The position numbers and the translations under genes were made by a program. Positions 7,611 to 18,506 of a stretch of DNA of 32,478 bases are shown here, in pieces. Position 1 is the stretch's first letter. Each line of letters opens with the position of its first letter. Source of the DNA: Pseudorhodoferax aquiterrae (lineage in GTDB: Bacteria; Pseudomonadota; Gammaproteobacteria; Burkholderiales; Burkholderiaceae_C). Location of the stretch: positions 1-32,478 of the forward strand of contig NZ_BMYK01000025.1 in NCBI RefSeq assembly GCF_014652235.1. Direction: 5' to 3'. The notes under the pieces are model-generated. The model saw nothing but the letters and a program-made list of their open reading frames with translations, did no database searches and had not been told where the DNA came from.

Positions 7611-8428
7611 CAGAGGTGGGCTGCGTTGCCGCCGCCCCAGTCGATCGGGTCCTGCTGCAGCACCATGTCGATGTCCAGGCCCAGGGCCAGGCCCACCTCG
7701 CCCGGGAAGCTGGTGGCCAGCGCGCGTTCGTCGTAACCCGATTCCTGCGCGCGTGCACGCCAGGCCGCCAGGTGCACGAGGCCGGCCAGCGGCTCGTAGA
7801 CCTCGTTCTCGAAGGGCGCGAGCTGGTAGCGCAAGGCATCCACCAGCGGACCGGGGAACTGGTATTGCTGCGCCAGCCTGGCGCCGGCCTCGGCATAGGT
7901 GGTGTCCAGCATGCGCTGCTGCAGCTTGGCGCGGCGCACGTCGCACAGCCCGGCGATCAGGTTGACGGAGGCCATGTCGTCCGGCGCCGCGGCGTGCAGC
8001 ACAAGTTCGCCCACGGCGTGCAGCAGGCCCGCTGTATAGGCCACGGCCTGGTTCTGGCGCACGCTGGCGGCCAGCGCGCGCGCGAGCTTGGCCACCTGCA
8101 GGCTGAAGCGCCAGAACTGCGGCAGCGCGAGTCCCGGCACGGCGTTGGGACCGCTGGCGCGCGCGGCCGCATCGGCGAGCGGGCGCAAGGCCTCGGTCGG
8201 CAGCAGCGCCAGCGCCTGGGCCACGCTGATCACGCCACGCGTGTCCTCGCGGTGCACGGCATTGGCCAGCCGCAGCAGCCGCAGGGCCAGCGCCGGATCG
8301 CCGCAGAACAGCTGGCTGGTGCGGCGCAGGTCCGGCGCGGGCCGGGCCAGTTCGGTCAGCAGCAGCGCGACGAGCTTGGGGCTGCTGGGCAGCTCCGGCT
8401 CACGGATCGGGGCGCTGGTCGCCTGCAT
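7610..8428 (-). CDS. HDOD domain protein
   Basis: This 272-residue protein has an HDOD (HD-related output) domain over about residues 12-210. Typical phrases are LLRLANAVHR, ALLPTEALRPL, YTAGLLHAVGELVL and the later LAQQYQFPGPLVDAL. HDOD domains resemble HD phosphohydrolases without the full metal-binding set and usually take part in signal transduction; a few are attached to GGDEF, EAL or receiver domains. Here the domain stands alone. The ATG at 8428 lies 28 bases after the tex stop, and the gene is coupled to the downstream hydrolase. Its regulatory target is not evident. Confidence 0.85.
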   Translation of the reverse strand: MQATSAPIREPELPSSPKLVALLLTELARPAPDLRRTSQLFCGDPALALRLLRLANAVHREDTRGVISVAQALALLPTEALRPLADAAARASGPNAVPGLALPQFWRFSLQVAKLARALAASVRQNQAVAYTAGLLHAVGELVLHAAAPDDMASVNLIAGLCDVRRAKLQQRMLDTTYAEAGARLAQQYQFPGPLVDALRYQLAPFENEVYEPLAGLVHLAAWRARAQESGYDERALATSFPGEVGLALGLDIDMVLQQDPIDWGGGNAAHL

Positions 8429-8456
8429 GGTGTCTGGCCGCCGCGCACACCCTGCT

Positions 8457-10826
<2,370 letters not shown>

Positions 10827-11053
10827 CCTGGGGAAAGCGGTCGCGCAATGGGAAGGGGCGGCAGTTTGCCATAGGCCTTCGCCGCGTTTCGCATCCGCCA
10901 TTCCGTGGAAGTCTTGTCTCCCTAACACCTACACGCGCTTCATCCAAACCGGGACTACTGTTCGCCGAAACCGAAATTTACATTCATTCACATATCGAAG
11001 GCGGGTTCATGCGGGCAGTTGTCGCAGCGCGGGCCGGCCGGGGGAGGATCGCT
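10827..11053. promoter_or_regulatory. Divergent intergenic region between tex and the FeeM-like gene
   Basis: This 227-base non-coding gap must hold promoters for both divergent genes. An AT-rich patch lies at about 10968-11000, against a GC-rich background. I could not find a convincing paired -10/-35 box on either strand. An open frame extending the FeeM-like gene upstream to 11009 is less likely to be coding than the GTG start at 11054. Confidence 0.4.
11041..11047 (+). promoter_or_regulatory. Ribosome-binding site that fixes the GTG start at 11054
   Basis: GGGGAGG lies six bases ahead of the GTG at 11054, the strongest Shine-Dalgarno match near this gene. The in-frame ATG at 11009 has no comparable site, and the 15 residues it would add (MRAVVAARAGRGRIA) look like translated non-coding GC-rich DNA. 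Confidence 0.7.
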
Positions 11054-11818
11054 GTGAATCTGAATGAACACCAAGGTCGTCCGGCCCCTTCCGGCTGGTC
11101 GCGCACGCAGGAGCTGCTGGCCCTGCCGACACAGTCCGAGCGGCTGCCGTTCACCGTTCGCGTGGTGCGTTCCGAGGCCGACCTGCACAAGGCCGTGCAT
11201 GTGCGCCACAGCGCCTATGCCCGGCATGTGCCGGCATTCGCCGAGAGCCTGCGCACGCCCGAGAGTTACGACACCATGGATGGCACGGTCGTGCTGCTGG
11301 CCGAATCCAAGCTGGACGGCACGCCGCTGGGCACCATGCGCATCCAGACCAACGCCTTCGCCCCCTTGCCGCTGGAGCACTCGCTCACGCTGCCGCCCAA
11401 GATGCGCCACAGCCCCCTGGCGGAAGCGACGCGCCTGGGCGTCGGCGAGCCCACGCAGGGACGCGCGGTCAAGACCGTGCTGTTCAAGGCCTTCTTCCTG
11501 TACTGCCAGCAGCAAGGCATCGACTGGATGGTCATCACCGCGCGCACGCCCATCGACCGCCAGTACGAGCGTCTGCTGTTCAAGGACGTGGACCCCGCGC
11601 TGGGCTATGTTCCGCTGGCCCATGTTGGCAATCTGCCACACCGCATCATGTGCCTGGAAGTGAGCGGCGCCGAGCAGCATTGGGCCGAACTGCAGCACCC
11701 GCTGTTCCAGTTCGTGTTCCGCACGGACCACGTGGACATCGACCTGGGCCAGGCGCCTCCTCGCAAGAGCCTGAGCACCACCGCGTTCGCAGCGCCCCTG
11801 CCCCGCATGCAGATGTAG
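11054..11818 (+). CDS. FeeM/autoinducer-synthase-like N-acyltransferase
   Basis: This 254-residue protein starts at GTG. Its core resembles the N-acyl amino acid synthase FeeM and, more distantly, LuxI-type synthases within the GNAT superfamily. Visible elements are RHSAY at 51-55, an acidic loop with Asp73 and Asp76, GTMRIQ at 93-98, and the EATRLGV strand at 124-130. A following region, TVLFKAFFLYCQQQGIDWMVITA, looks like the acyl-donor helix and strand. The FeeM reaction joins an acyl chain from acyl-ACP to an amino acid; whether this protein does the same is inference. It lies about 170 bases upstream of a large GGDEF-EAL gene in the same direction. It could instead be a GNAT of other specificity. 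Confidence 0.65.
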   Translation: MNLNEHQGRPAPSGWSRTQELLALPTQSERLPFTVRVVRSEADLHKAVHVRHSAYARHVPAFAESLRTPESYDTMDGTVVLLAESKLDGTPLGTMRIQTNAFAPLPLEHSLTLPPKMRHSPLAEATRLGVGEPTQGRAVKTVLFKAFFLYCQQQGIDWMVITARTPIDRQYERLLFKDVDPALGYVPLAHVGNLPHRIMCLEVSGAEQHWAELQHPLFQFVFRTDHVDIDLGQAPPRKSLSTTAFAAPLPRMQM

Positions 11819-11829
11819 GAAAGCCACTG

Positions 11830-11850
11830 GCGGGCGTGAGAAAAGCCCGC
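11830..11850 (+). terminator. Hairpin after the FeeM-like gene
   Basis: GCGGGC (11830-11835) and GCCCGC (11845-11850) form a perfect 6-bp stem with a 9-base loop, starting 12 bases after the stop codon. No T run follows, so it is at best a weak or Rho-assisted terminator. A second GC-rich pair (GGCGCGCC at 11852-11859 and GGCGCGC near 11876) follows. The rest of the 168-base gap to the next start shows no clear promoter. Confidence 0.35.
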
Positions 11851-11986
11851 AGGCGCGCCGGAAATTGCGCGAGAGGCGCGCGATTCGTTTCAGCATCTGC
11901 CGAATTAGCCCCATAATTTGTTTCAATTTGTGGCCGGCTACCGACACCGCCGGCTCGGCTCGGGCATTTGGCGGACTGAGAACAAC

Positions 11987-14971
11987 ATGAACGGCAGCGT
12001 GCTGCGGCTTTCTCGGCTGAACACAGGCCTCGACAAGGCCTTGTATGCGATGGGGATCTATGCACTGCCAGCTGTGCTGCTGGTGGTGAGCCTGTTCGCG
12101 CTGCTGTCCTGGTCCAACCAATACGGCAGCACGGGCGCGCGCAGCCTGGCCTTCCAGGTGGTGGAGGCCCCGCCGGACAACCCCGACCTGTCGCCGCAGG
12201 AGGCGCTCGCGCTCCTGAAGTCCGCACCCCCGCCCGTGGTGTTGCAGGACACGCGGCTGTCCGAGGCCGCGTTCTGGCTGCTGGTGCCGCTCCGCGATCA
12301 GCGCGTGGACGCGGCGACCGACAGCGTCGAATTCGCGTCGCGCCACGCGACCGATCTGCGCTGTTGGAATGCCGCCACATTGCAGCCGCTGGGCAATGCC
12401 AGCCGCATGGCCAGCGAAGGCCATCTGTCACCCGCCAAGGCCGGCTTCGCGCTGCAGCTGGATGCCGCCGGCAAGCCGCCCGCCCTGCTGTGCGAGGGCC
12501 ATTTCGTCGGCCCGGCGCGCATCACCGTGCTGCAGTGGCCCACAGAGGCCCTGACGAATTCGGGCTTCGAATTCCACCGCAACGCCGGCCTGCTGGATGG
12601 CGGGCTCATCGTGCTGGCGCTGTTCGTGCTGACGACGGCGCTGGTCAACCGCAGCGGCATGTACGTGCTGTTCGCGGTCTGGCTGCTCGTGAACCTGCGC
12701 ATGGGCGCGCTGTCCGCCGGCTGGGATGCCCAGTGGCTCGGTCGGACCGTGCCGACGGAGTGGATGCCGCGCATGCGGCTGTTCACGATGTCCCTGTACT
12801 ACACGCTGACGGCCACACTGTTCCGCGAGCTGTTCCGCGAGGACCTGGCCAAGGTCGGCTATGCGCCGCTGCTGCGCATCATCATGTGGCCGGCCCCGCC
12901 GCTGCTCGTGATGTCGGCCTTTCTGCCCTACGGCACGGTGCTGCCTTACATCTGGGCCGCGACCGGCGTGGGCACCTGCATCGCGGTGTTCTTGCTGGGC
13001 CAGATCCTGGTGCGCACGCGCTCGCGCGTGGCCATGTGGTACAGCGCCTCGCTGGCCGTGACGCTGGCCGCCAGCCTGTACGAAGTGGTCTCCGCCGCGG
13101 TCGGCATGCGCGGACTGATCGGCGCCGTCAACAGCGTCACGGCGGCCTTGTCGTCCAGCCTGCTCGCCTCGCTGGCCATCGCCGAGCAGATGCGCCAGGA
13201 GCACAACCAGCGCCTGGAAGCCCAGGCCCAGCTGGAGCACACCTTCGAGGCCATGCCCATCGGCCTGTTCACGCTGGACTTGCAAGGCCGCTTCACGAGC
13301 GCCAACCCGGCCCTGCGCACCATGCTGGCCACCGATGTGCTGGCGCCCGGCCGCGAAGCCTGGGACCGCTACTTCCACGAAGGCGCCTGGCTGCAGCTGC
13401 TGCAGTTGCTGCAGAACCAGGAGAACGTGTCGCTGGAGCTGCGTGGCCGCAAGCCTGAAGGTGGCGGCGCGCACAAGCGCTTCCTGGTCAAGGCCGCGCG
13501 TGCGCGCGACAAGGTCGAAGGCTCGCTGCAGGACGTGACGGACTCCTCGCGCGCGACCGAGGAACTGCAGTTCATGGCCAACAACGACGCCTTGACCAAG
13601 GTGCTCAACCGGCGTGGCATCGAGCGCGAGCTCGAGCGCGCGCTGGCCGGCATGGACAGCGGCCATCCGCTGGCGCTGGCCTATCTGGACCTGGACCGCT
13701 TCAAGCTCATCAACGACCTGTTCGGCCACAACGCGGGCGACGAGGTGCTGCAGCAGGTCTGCGCGCGCGTGGGCAACATGCTGTCCGGCAGCATGGCGCT
13801 GGGCCGCATGGGCGGCGACGAGTTCCTGATCCTGATGCCCGACACGCGCATGCCGCTGGCCGCGGTGATCTGCCAGGGCATCGTCTCGGCCATCGGCGGC
13901 ACGCCCTACCGCGTGGGCGACAAGGCCTTCCACGTGCGCGGCTCCATCGGCCTCATCGAGGTGAGCCCCGGCACGCGCTTCAAGGACGCCGTCTCCACCG
14001 CCGACCGCGCCTGCCGCGAAGCCAAGACACGCCACAACGAGGGCCTGGTGGTCTACGAGAAGAACGCCCAGGCCTTCCATGACCACCATGCCGAGATGCA
14101 GTTGGTCGAGCGCCTGTCCGGCGGCCGTGCCACCGAAGGCCTGTTCCTGCAGATGCAGCCCATCATGTCGCTGTCGGCACCGCATGCCTCGCTGAACTTC
14201 GAAGTGTTGCTGCGCATGCGCGATGCGGACGGCAAGCTGGTGCCGACCGACCGCGTCATCTCCGCGGGCGAGAACAGCGGCCGCATGGGCGTGATCGACC
14301 GCTGGGTGCTGTCGGCTGCGCTGACCTGGCTCAACACCCACCTGACCCGGCTGCGCAACACCCGCTTCGTCTGCATGAACCTGTCGGGCGCCTCGCTCAA
14401 CGACGAGAAGTTCATGAACGACGTCTACACCCTGCTGGCGCAGAACATCCACGTCGCCAGCTTCCTGTGCTTCGAGATCACCGAGAGCGTGGCGCTGCAC
14501 GACCTGGACAACACGCGCCGCTTCATCGACAAGGTGCGCAGCTACGGCGCCAAGGTCGCGCTGGACGACTTCGGCGCGGGCTACACCTCGTTCTCCTACC
14601 TCAAGGAGCTGCCGGCGGACCTGCTCAAGATCGACGGCAGCTTCATCGTCAACATGAACAAGCACCCGGCGAACGTGGCCATCGTGGAGGCCATCGTGAA
14701 TCTGGGCCGCAACCTGGGCATGCGCACCGTGGCCGAATGGGCCGAGGACCTGGCGACCGTGCGCACGCTGGTGGAGATCGGGGTGGACTACGTGCAGGGC
14801 TACGCGATCGCGCGGCCCCAGTCGGCCGAGCGTCTGCTGGCGGCCTCCTCGTCCGCGAGCTTCATCGAGGACGCCGAGCTGGCCCGCTACACGGCATCGC
14901 TGGAGCGCACCGACGACGCGGTGCTGCAGGTCGACCTGTTCGAGCAGAACCGCACGCGCCGGCTGCACTGA
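11987..14971 (+). CDS. Membrane diguanylate cyclase/phosphodiesterase (7TM-PAS-GGDEF-EAL)
   Basis: This 994-residue protein is predicted to make and break cyclic di-GMP. A first membrane helix (about 20-41) is followed by a periplasmic region to about 195. A multi-helix 7TM-DISM-like sensor spans about 200-400 and a PAS-like segment about 415-500. The GGDEF domain covers about 525-685 with an intact GGDEF at about 608 but no RxxD inhibitory site just ahead of it. The EAL domain covers about 705-965. Its signature reads EVLLR, and FEITES, DDFGAGYTSF, LKIDGSF and VQGY are retained. The usual AEGVE reads AEWAE. The likely metal-binding and catalytic residues are kept, so both activities are possible. 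The ATG at 11987 gives the expected short tail before the first helix; an in-frame ATG at 11918 is less likely. It converges on an SDR gene with a 15-base gap. Confidence 0.92.
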   Translation: MNGSVLRLSRLNTGLDKALYAMGIYALPAVLLVVSLFALLSWSNQYGSTGARSLAFQVVEAPPDNPDLSPQEALALLKSAPPPVVLQDTRLSEAAFWLLVPLRDQRVDAATDSVEFASRHATDLRCWNAATLQPLGNASRMASEGHLSPAKAGFALQLDAAGKPPALLCEGHFVGPARITVLQWPTEALTNSGFEFHRNAGLLDGGLIVLALFVLTTALVNRSGMYVLFAVWLLVNLRMGALSAGWDAQWLGRTVPTEWMPRMRLFTMSLYYTLTATLFRELFREDLAKVGYAPLLRIIMWPAPPLLVMSAFLPYGTVLPYIWAATGVGTCIAVFLLGQILVRTRSRVAMWYSASLAVTLAASLYEVVSAAVGMRGLIGAVNSVTAALSSSLLASLAIAEQMRQEHNQRLEAQAQLEHTFEAMPIGLFTLDLQGRFTSANPALRTMLATDVLAPGREAWDRYFHEGAWLQLLQLLQNQENVSLELRGRKPEGGGAHKRFLVKAARARDKVEGSLQDVTDSSRATEELQFMANNDALTKVLNRRGIERELERALAGMDSGHPLALAYLDLDRFKLINDLFGHNAGDEVLQQVCARVGNMLSGSMALGRMGGDEFLILMPDTRMPLAAVICQGIVSAIGGTPYRVGDKAFHVRGSIGLIEVSPGTRFKDAVSTADRACREAKTRHNEGLVVYEKNAQAFHDHHAEMQLVERLSGGRATEGLFLQMQPIMSLSAPHASLNFEVLLRMRDADGKLVPTDRVISAGENSGRMGVIDRWVLSAALTWLNTHLTRLRNTRFVCMNLSGASLNDEKFMNDVYTLLAQNIHVASFLCFEITESVALHDLDNTRRFIDKVRSYGAKVALDDFGAGYTSFSYLKELPADLLKIDGSFIVNMNKHPANVAIVEAIVNLGRNLGMRTVAEWAEDLATVRTLVEIGVDYVQGYAIARPQSAERLLAASSSASFIEDAELARYTASLERTDDAVLQVDLFEQNRTRRLH

Positions 14972-14980
14972 GCCGCAACG

Positions 14981-14994
14981 GCGGCTTCAGCCGC
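14981..14994. terminator. Short hairpin between convergent genes
   Basis: GCGGC-TTCA-GCCGC forms a 5-bp stem across the 3' ends of the GGDEF-EAL and SDR genes; it overlaps the SDR stop codon. It lacks a T run on both strands. It may act as a weak bidirectional stop signal, but the support is slight. Confidence 0.25.
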
Positions 14995-15889
14995 GCAGCG
15001 CCTTGCGCAGCTCCACGCCCAGTTCGGGCTTGTGGGCGAACGGGTCGGTCGGGTTGCGCTGCTGCAGGATGTCCTCCATGCGCACCTGCACCGCGCCGAT
15101 CGCGCGCGGGTGGCTGTAGATGTAGAACTGGTTTGCCGCCACGGCGTCGAACACCTTCTGTGCCACCTCGGACGCCGACACCTTGCCCGCCCCCACGGCC
15201 TTGCCCATCATGGCCTGGCTCACCTGCTGGCTGCGCGTGGCCGCGCTGGCGGCCAGGTCGGCCGGGCGGTTGCGTTCGCTGCTGTCGATGCCGGTGGCGA
15301 CGAAGTAAGGGCACAGCACCGAGGCGCCGACCCGCTCGGTGACCAGCGCCAGATCCTGGTACAGCGTCTCGGTCAGCGCCACCACGGCATGCTTGCTGGC
15401 GTTGTAGATGCCCATGTTGGGCGGCGTCAGCAGCCCGGCCATGCTGGCGGTGTTGACGATGTGGCCGCGCCAGGCCGGGTCGTCCTGGGCGGCCTTCAGC
15501 ATCATGGGTGTGAACACGCGCACGCCGTGGGCCACGCCCATCACGTTGACGCCGAACACCCACTCCCAGTCGCGCGCGCTGTTCTCCCAGATCAGGCCGC
15601 CCGCCCCCACTCCGGCATTGTTGAAGACCAGGTGCGGCGCGCCGAAGCGCGCCAGCGTGGCCGCGCCCAGGGCCTCGACCTGCTCGGCCTTGGACACGTC
15701 CACGCGCACGGGCAGCACCTCGGCGCCCAGCGCCGCGATCTCGGCCGCGGCCCGGTCCAGCGCGTCCTGCTGCACGTCGGCCAGCACCAGACGCATGCCC
15801 AGGCGCGCACCGATGCGCGCGCATTCCAGGCCGAAGCCCGAGCCGGCGCCGGTCAGTACGGCGGTCTTGTTCTTGAAGTCGGTGATCAC
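14987..15889 (-). CDS. Short-chain dehydrogenase/reductase
   Basis: This 300-residue classical SDR has the cofactor motif TGAGSGFG at 13-20, an acidic Asp38 that suggests NAD over NADP, NNAG at 90-93, catalytic Ser149, and Tyr162/Lys166 in YNASK. It is 40-50 residues longer than a minimal SDR, with extra sequence in the substrate-binding and C-terminal parts. The substrate is unknown; alcohols or hydroxyacyl-CoA intermediates are plausible given the neighbours. It is the last gene of the leftward acyl-CoA cluster, 16 bases after the GST-family gene. Confidence 0.92.
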   Translation of the reverse strand: MITDFKNKTAVLTGAGSGFGLECARIGARLGMRLVLADVQQDALDRAAAEIAALGAEVLPVRVDVSKAEQVEALGAATLARFGAPHLVFNNAGVGAGGLIWENSARDWEWVFGVNVMGVAHGVRVFTPMMLKAAQDDPAWRGHIVNTASMAGLLTPPNMGIYNASKHAVVALTETLYQDLALVTERVGASVLCPYFVATGIDSSERNRPADLAASAATRSQQVSQAMMGKAVGAGKVSASEVAQKVFDAVAANQFYIYSHPRAIGAVQVRMEDILQQRNPTDPFAHKPELGVELRKALRG

Positions 15890-15905
15890 GCGGTTCCTGC
15901 TCCAG

Positions 15906-16835
15906 TCAAACGGGTTTCAACACATAGCCGATGCGCGGGAAGTGCACATGCACCGTGCCGGCGCGCGGGTCTTCGCGGCGCAGCGTGTAGTGCATGCGCG
16001 TGGCCGCCACGAGTTCGCCCTCGGTGGTCTCGGTGCCGAAGCTCTCGGCCGCCACCGTCACGCGGCTGCCCAGTGCGATGCCGTGCTCATCCTGGAAGGT
16101 CTGGCCCGCCACGGGCAGCGGCTGGGCCGCCGCGGCGATGGCCACGGCCTCGGCGCTCGCCAGCTTGTCGGGCTGGCCGTGGCCGATGGCGGCCATGCGG
16201 TCCATCCAGGCCAGCACCGAGGGGAAGGCATCCAGCACACCGGCCATGGACGGCGTGCGCACGCGGACGAACCACAGCGGGTGGTAGGCCGCGAAATCGG
16301 CGACACCCGGCGTGGCATCGATGAGGCAGTGCTGCGTCTCCAGCGATTCGGACAGCCGGCGCAGGTAGGACTTGAGCGCGGCCGTCGCATCCGCGGGGCG
16401 CAGCCGCGTCATGTTCTGGCTCATGGCACGGCGGTCCTCGCCGAAGGCCTTGGCGGCTTCGGGCGGCAGGCCGTCGAACATGTCGGCCAGGCCGGCAGGC
16501 TGCATGGCATGGGCCATGGCGGCCCAGAACAGGCTGGTGTCGGCCCACTGGGCGAGGATGCGTGCCAGGCCCTTGTGCTGCGGCGGGTACAGGCTGGGCA
16601 GGGGCTGGTGGTGCTCGAGCACGTCGCAGATCAGTGCCGTGTCGCAATAGACGTCGGCGCCGATCTGCAGCAGCGGCGTCTTGCGGTAGCCGCCGGTCAG
16701 CGCCAGCACATCGGGCTTGGGCAGGATGGGTGGGATGTGGACCGAACGGTAGGCCAACTGCTTGTAGCCCAGCACCAGCCGGATCTTCTCGGCGAAGGGC
16801 GAGGTGGGGTAGTGGTGCAGGATCAGATCGGACAT
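15906..16835 (-). CDS. Glutathione S-transferase family protein
   Basis: This 309-residue protein has an N-terminal thioredoxin-like domain (about 1-80) with HHYPTSPFAEKIRLVLG and the cis-proline strand KTPLLQIG. A helical region follows to about 220. The C-terminal extension of about 90 residues, which contains GIALGSRVTVAAE and a VHVHFPRIGY end, is longer than in ordinary GSTs. No catalytic Cys is seen near residue 10; a Ser or Tyr would have to serve if it is an enzyme. It sits 16 bases from both neighbours in the acyl-CoA cluster. Detoxifying electrophilic intermediates such as enones is a reasonable but untested role. Confidence 0.85.
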   Translation of the reverse strand: MSDLILHHYPTSPFAEKIRLVLGYKQLAYRSVHIPPILPKPDVLALTGGYRKTPLLQIGADVYCDTALICDVLEHHQPLPSLYPPQHKGLARILAQWADTSLFWAAMAHAMQPAGLADMFDGLPPEAAKAFGEDRRAMSQNMTRLRPADATAALKSYLRRLSESLETQHCLIDATPGVADFAAYHPLWFVRVRTPSMAGVLDAFPSVLAWMDRMAAIGHGQPDKLASAEAVAIAAAAQPLPVAGQTFQDEHGIALGSRVTVAAESFGTETTEGELVAATRMHYTLRREDPRAGTVHVHFPRIGYVLKPV

Positions 16836-16851
16836 GGGGCGCTCTCTTTCT

Positions 16852-18486
16852 TCAGTGAGGGGTCGCACGCGCGATGATCGCGTCGAAATCGCAGGCCGAG
16901 GGCAGGCTGCCGAAGCTGCGGCCCCAGTCGCCGTCAATGCGCGAGGCGCAGAAGGCGTCGGCGACGGCAGGGGCCGAGTGCCGCACCAGCAGGGCGGCCT
17001 GTACCGCCAGCGCGATGTCCTCGGCCAGGCGCCGCGCTTCGACCTCGCCCTCGACCTGCGCGATGCGCTGCGGCAGCACGGCAGCCAGCCGGTCGAGCGC
17101 CGCGTTGCCGCGCGCGGGCGCGAGTTCGGCCGCCAATGCCTCGCCGACATCACCCCTGCGCAGCACGCGCAGCAGATCCAGCGCCATGATGTTGCCTGCG
17201 CCCTCCCAGATCGAGTTGAGCGGCATCTCGCGGTAGATGCGCGCCATCACGCCCTGGCCGCCCTCCTCCACGTAGCCGTTGCCGCCCAGGCATTCCATGG
17301 CCTCCTGGCCGAAGGCGCTGCCGCGCTTGCAGATCCAGAACTTGGCGACGGGCGTCAGCAGACGCGCCATCCGCTGCTCGTGCGGATCGTCGGCGCGGTC
17401 GAAGGCGTGGGCCAGGCGCAGGGCGAGCGCGGTCGCAGCCTCGGACTCCAGCGCCAGGTCGGCCAGCACGTTGCGCATCAGCGGCTGCGATGCCAGCGTC
17501 TTGCCGAAGGCCTTGCGTTCGGCCGTGTGGTGCAGCGCCAATGCGAGCGCCTGACGCATGAGGCCGGAGGTCCCGAGCGCGCAGTCCAAGCGCGTCATCG
17601 TGCCCATTTCGAGGATCTGCGGCACGCCGCGGCCCTCCTCGCCGACCAGCCAGGCCTGGGCGCCGTGGAACTCGACCTCGGAACTGGCGTTGGCCTTGTT
17701 GCCGAGCTTGTCCTTCAGGCGCTGGATGCGGATCGCGTTGCGGGTGCCGTCCGGCAGCACGCGCGGCAGGAAGAAGCAGGACAGGCCTGCGGGCGCCTGG
17801 GCGAGCACCAGGAAGGCGTCGCACATGGGCGCCGAGAAGAACCACTTGTGGCCCGTGATGGCGTAGCGCTCGCCCCAGCCATCGCGGCCCGCATGCTCGG
17901 CACGCGTGGTGTTGGCGCGCACGTCCGAGCCGCCCTGCTTCTCGGTCATGCCCATGCCCATGGTCACGCCGGGCTTGTCGGCCACGAAGCGCAGTTGCGG
18001 GTCGTACCAGCGGCTTTGCAGCTTGGGCGACCAGTCGGCATGGACGGCGGCATTGCCGCGCAGCGCGGGCGCCACCGCGTAGGTCATCGAGATCGGGCAC
18101 AGCACGGAGGGCTCGAGCTCGGTGAACAGCATGAAGCCGGCCGCACGCTGCAGGTGGGCGTGCGCGCCGCCGGCCCAGGGCGTGCCGTGCAGGCCCGCAC
18201 CCACGGCGGCGGCCATCAGCGCGTGGTAGCTCGGGTGGAACTCCACCTCGTCCACCCGGCGCCCGAAGCGGTCGTGCGTCAGCAGCTGCGGCGGATGCAC
18301 ATTGGCCAGCCGCGCGTGGGTCTGCATGGCGGCCGTGCCCAGCTCGCGGCCCAGCGATTGCAGCGGTGCGAGCTGCAGGTCCGGCGCATGCCAGGCCAGC
18401 GCATCGCGCAGGCCGCGGTTGGTGGCGAACAGGTCGACATCGACCAGCGCCGAACTCTGGTTGAAGACTTCGTGCGTCTGGTCCAT
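16852..18486 (-). CDS. AidB-like acyl-CoA dehydrogenase
   Basis: This 544-residue flavoprotein has the length and motifs of the AidB branch of acyl-CoA dehydrogenases. Visible are MGMTEKQGGSDVRANTT, GHKWFFSAPMCDAFLVLAQ, LGTSGLMRQAL and SIWEGAGNIMALDLLR. The Glu in the last motif is at about residue 428, the position of the catalytic base in many acyl-CoA dehydrogenases. AidB of E. coli is known for the alkylation response, but its homologues in catabolic clusters probably oxidise acyl-CoAs such as isovaleryl-CoA. A very good ribosome-binding site (AGGAGG, five bases from the ATG at 18486) supports the start. It is 20 bases after the CurA-like gene. The physiological substrate is unknown. Confidence 0.92.
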   Translation of the reverse strand: MDQTHEVFNQSSALVDVDLFATNRGLRDALAWHAPDLQLAPLQSLGRELGTAAMQTHARLANVHPPQLLTHDRFGRRVDEVEFHPSYHALMAAAVGAGLHGTPWAGGAHAHLQRAAGFMLFTELEPSVLCPISMTYAVAPALRGNAAVHADWSPKLQSRWYDPQLRFVADKPGVTMGMGMTEKQGGSDVRANTTRAEHAGRDGWGERYAITGHKWFFSAPMCDAFLVLAQAPAGLSCFFLPRVLPDGTRNAIRIQRLKDKLGNKANASSEVEFHGAQAWLVGEEGRGVPQILEMGTMTRLDCALGTSGLMRQALALALHHTAERKAFGKTLASQPLMRNVLADLALESEAATALALRLAHAFDRADDPHEQRMARLLTPVAKFWICKRGSAFGQEAMECLGGNGYVEEGGQGVMARIYREMPLNSIWEGAGNIMALDLLRVLRRGDVGEALAAELAPARGNAALDRLAAVLPQRIAQVEGEVEARRLAEDIALAVQAALLVRHSAPAVADAFCASRIDGDWGRSFGSLPSACDFDAIIARATPH

Positions 18487-18506
18487 GGCGACCTCCTGGG
18501 AAAACG

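Noticed and set aside
11009-11053. An upstream ATG start for the FeeM-like gene.
   Set aside because: There is no ribosome-binding site, whereas GGGGAGG precedes the GTG at 11054 by six bases.
12428-14968. A long open frame on the minus strand opposite the GGDEF-EAL gene.
   Set aside because: The plus strand encodes clear GGDEF and EAL motifs over the same bases. The opposite frame has low-complexity Gln/His/Val/Arg-rich sequence only.
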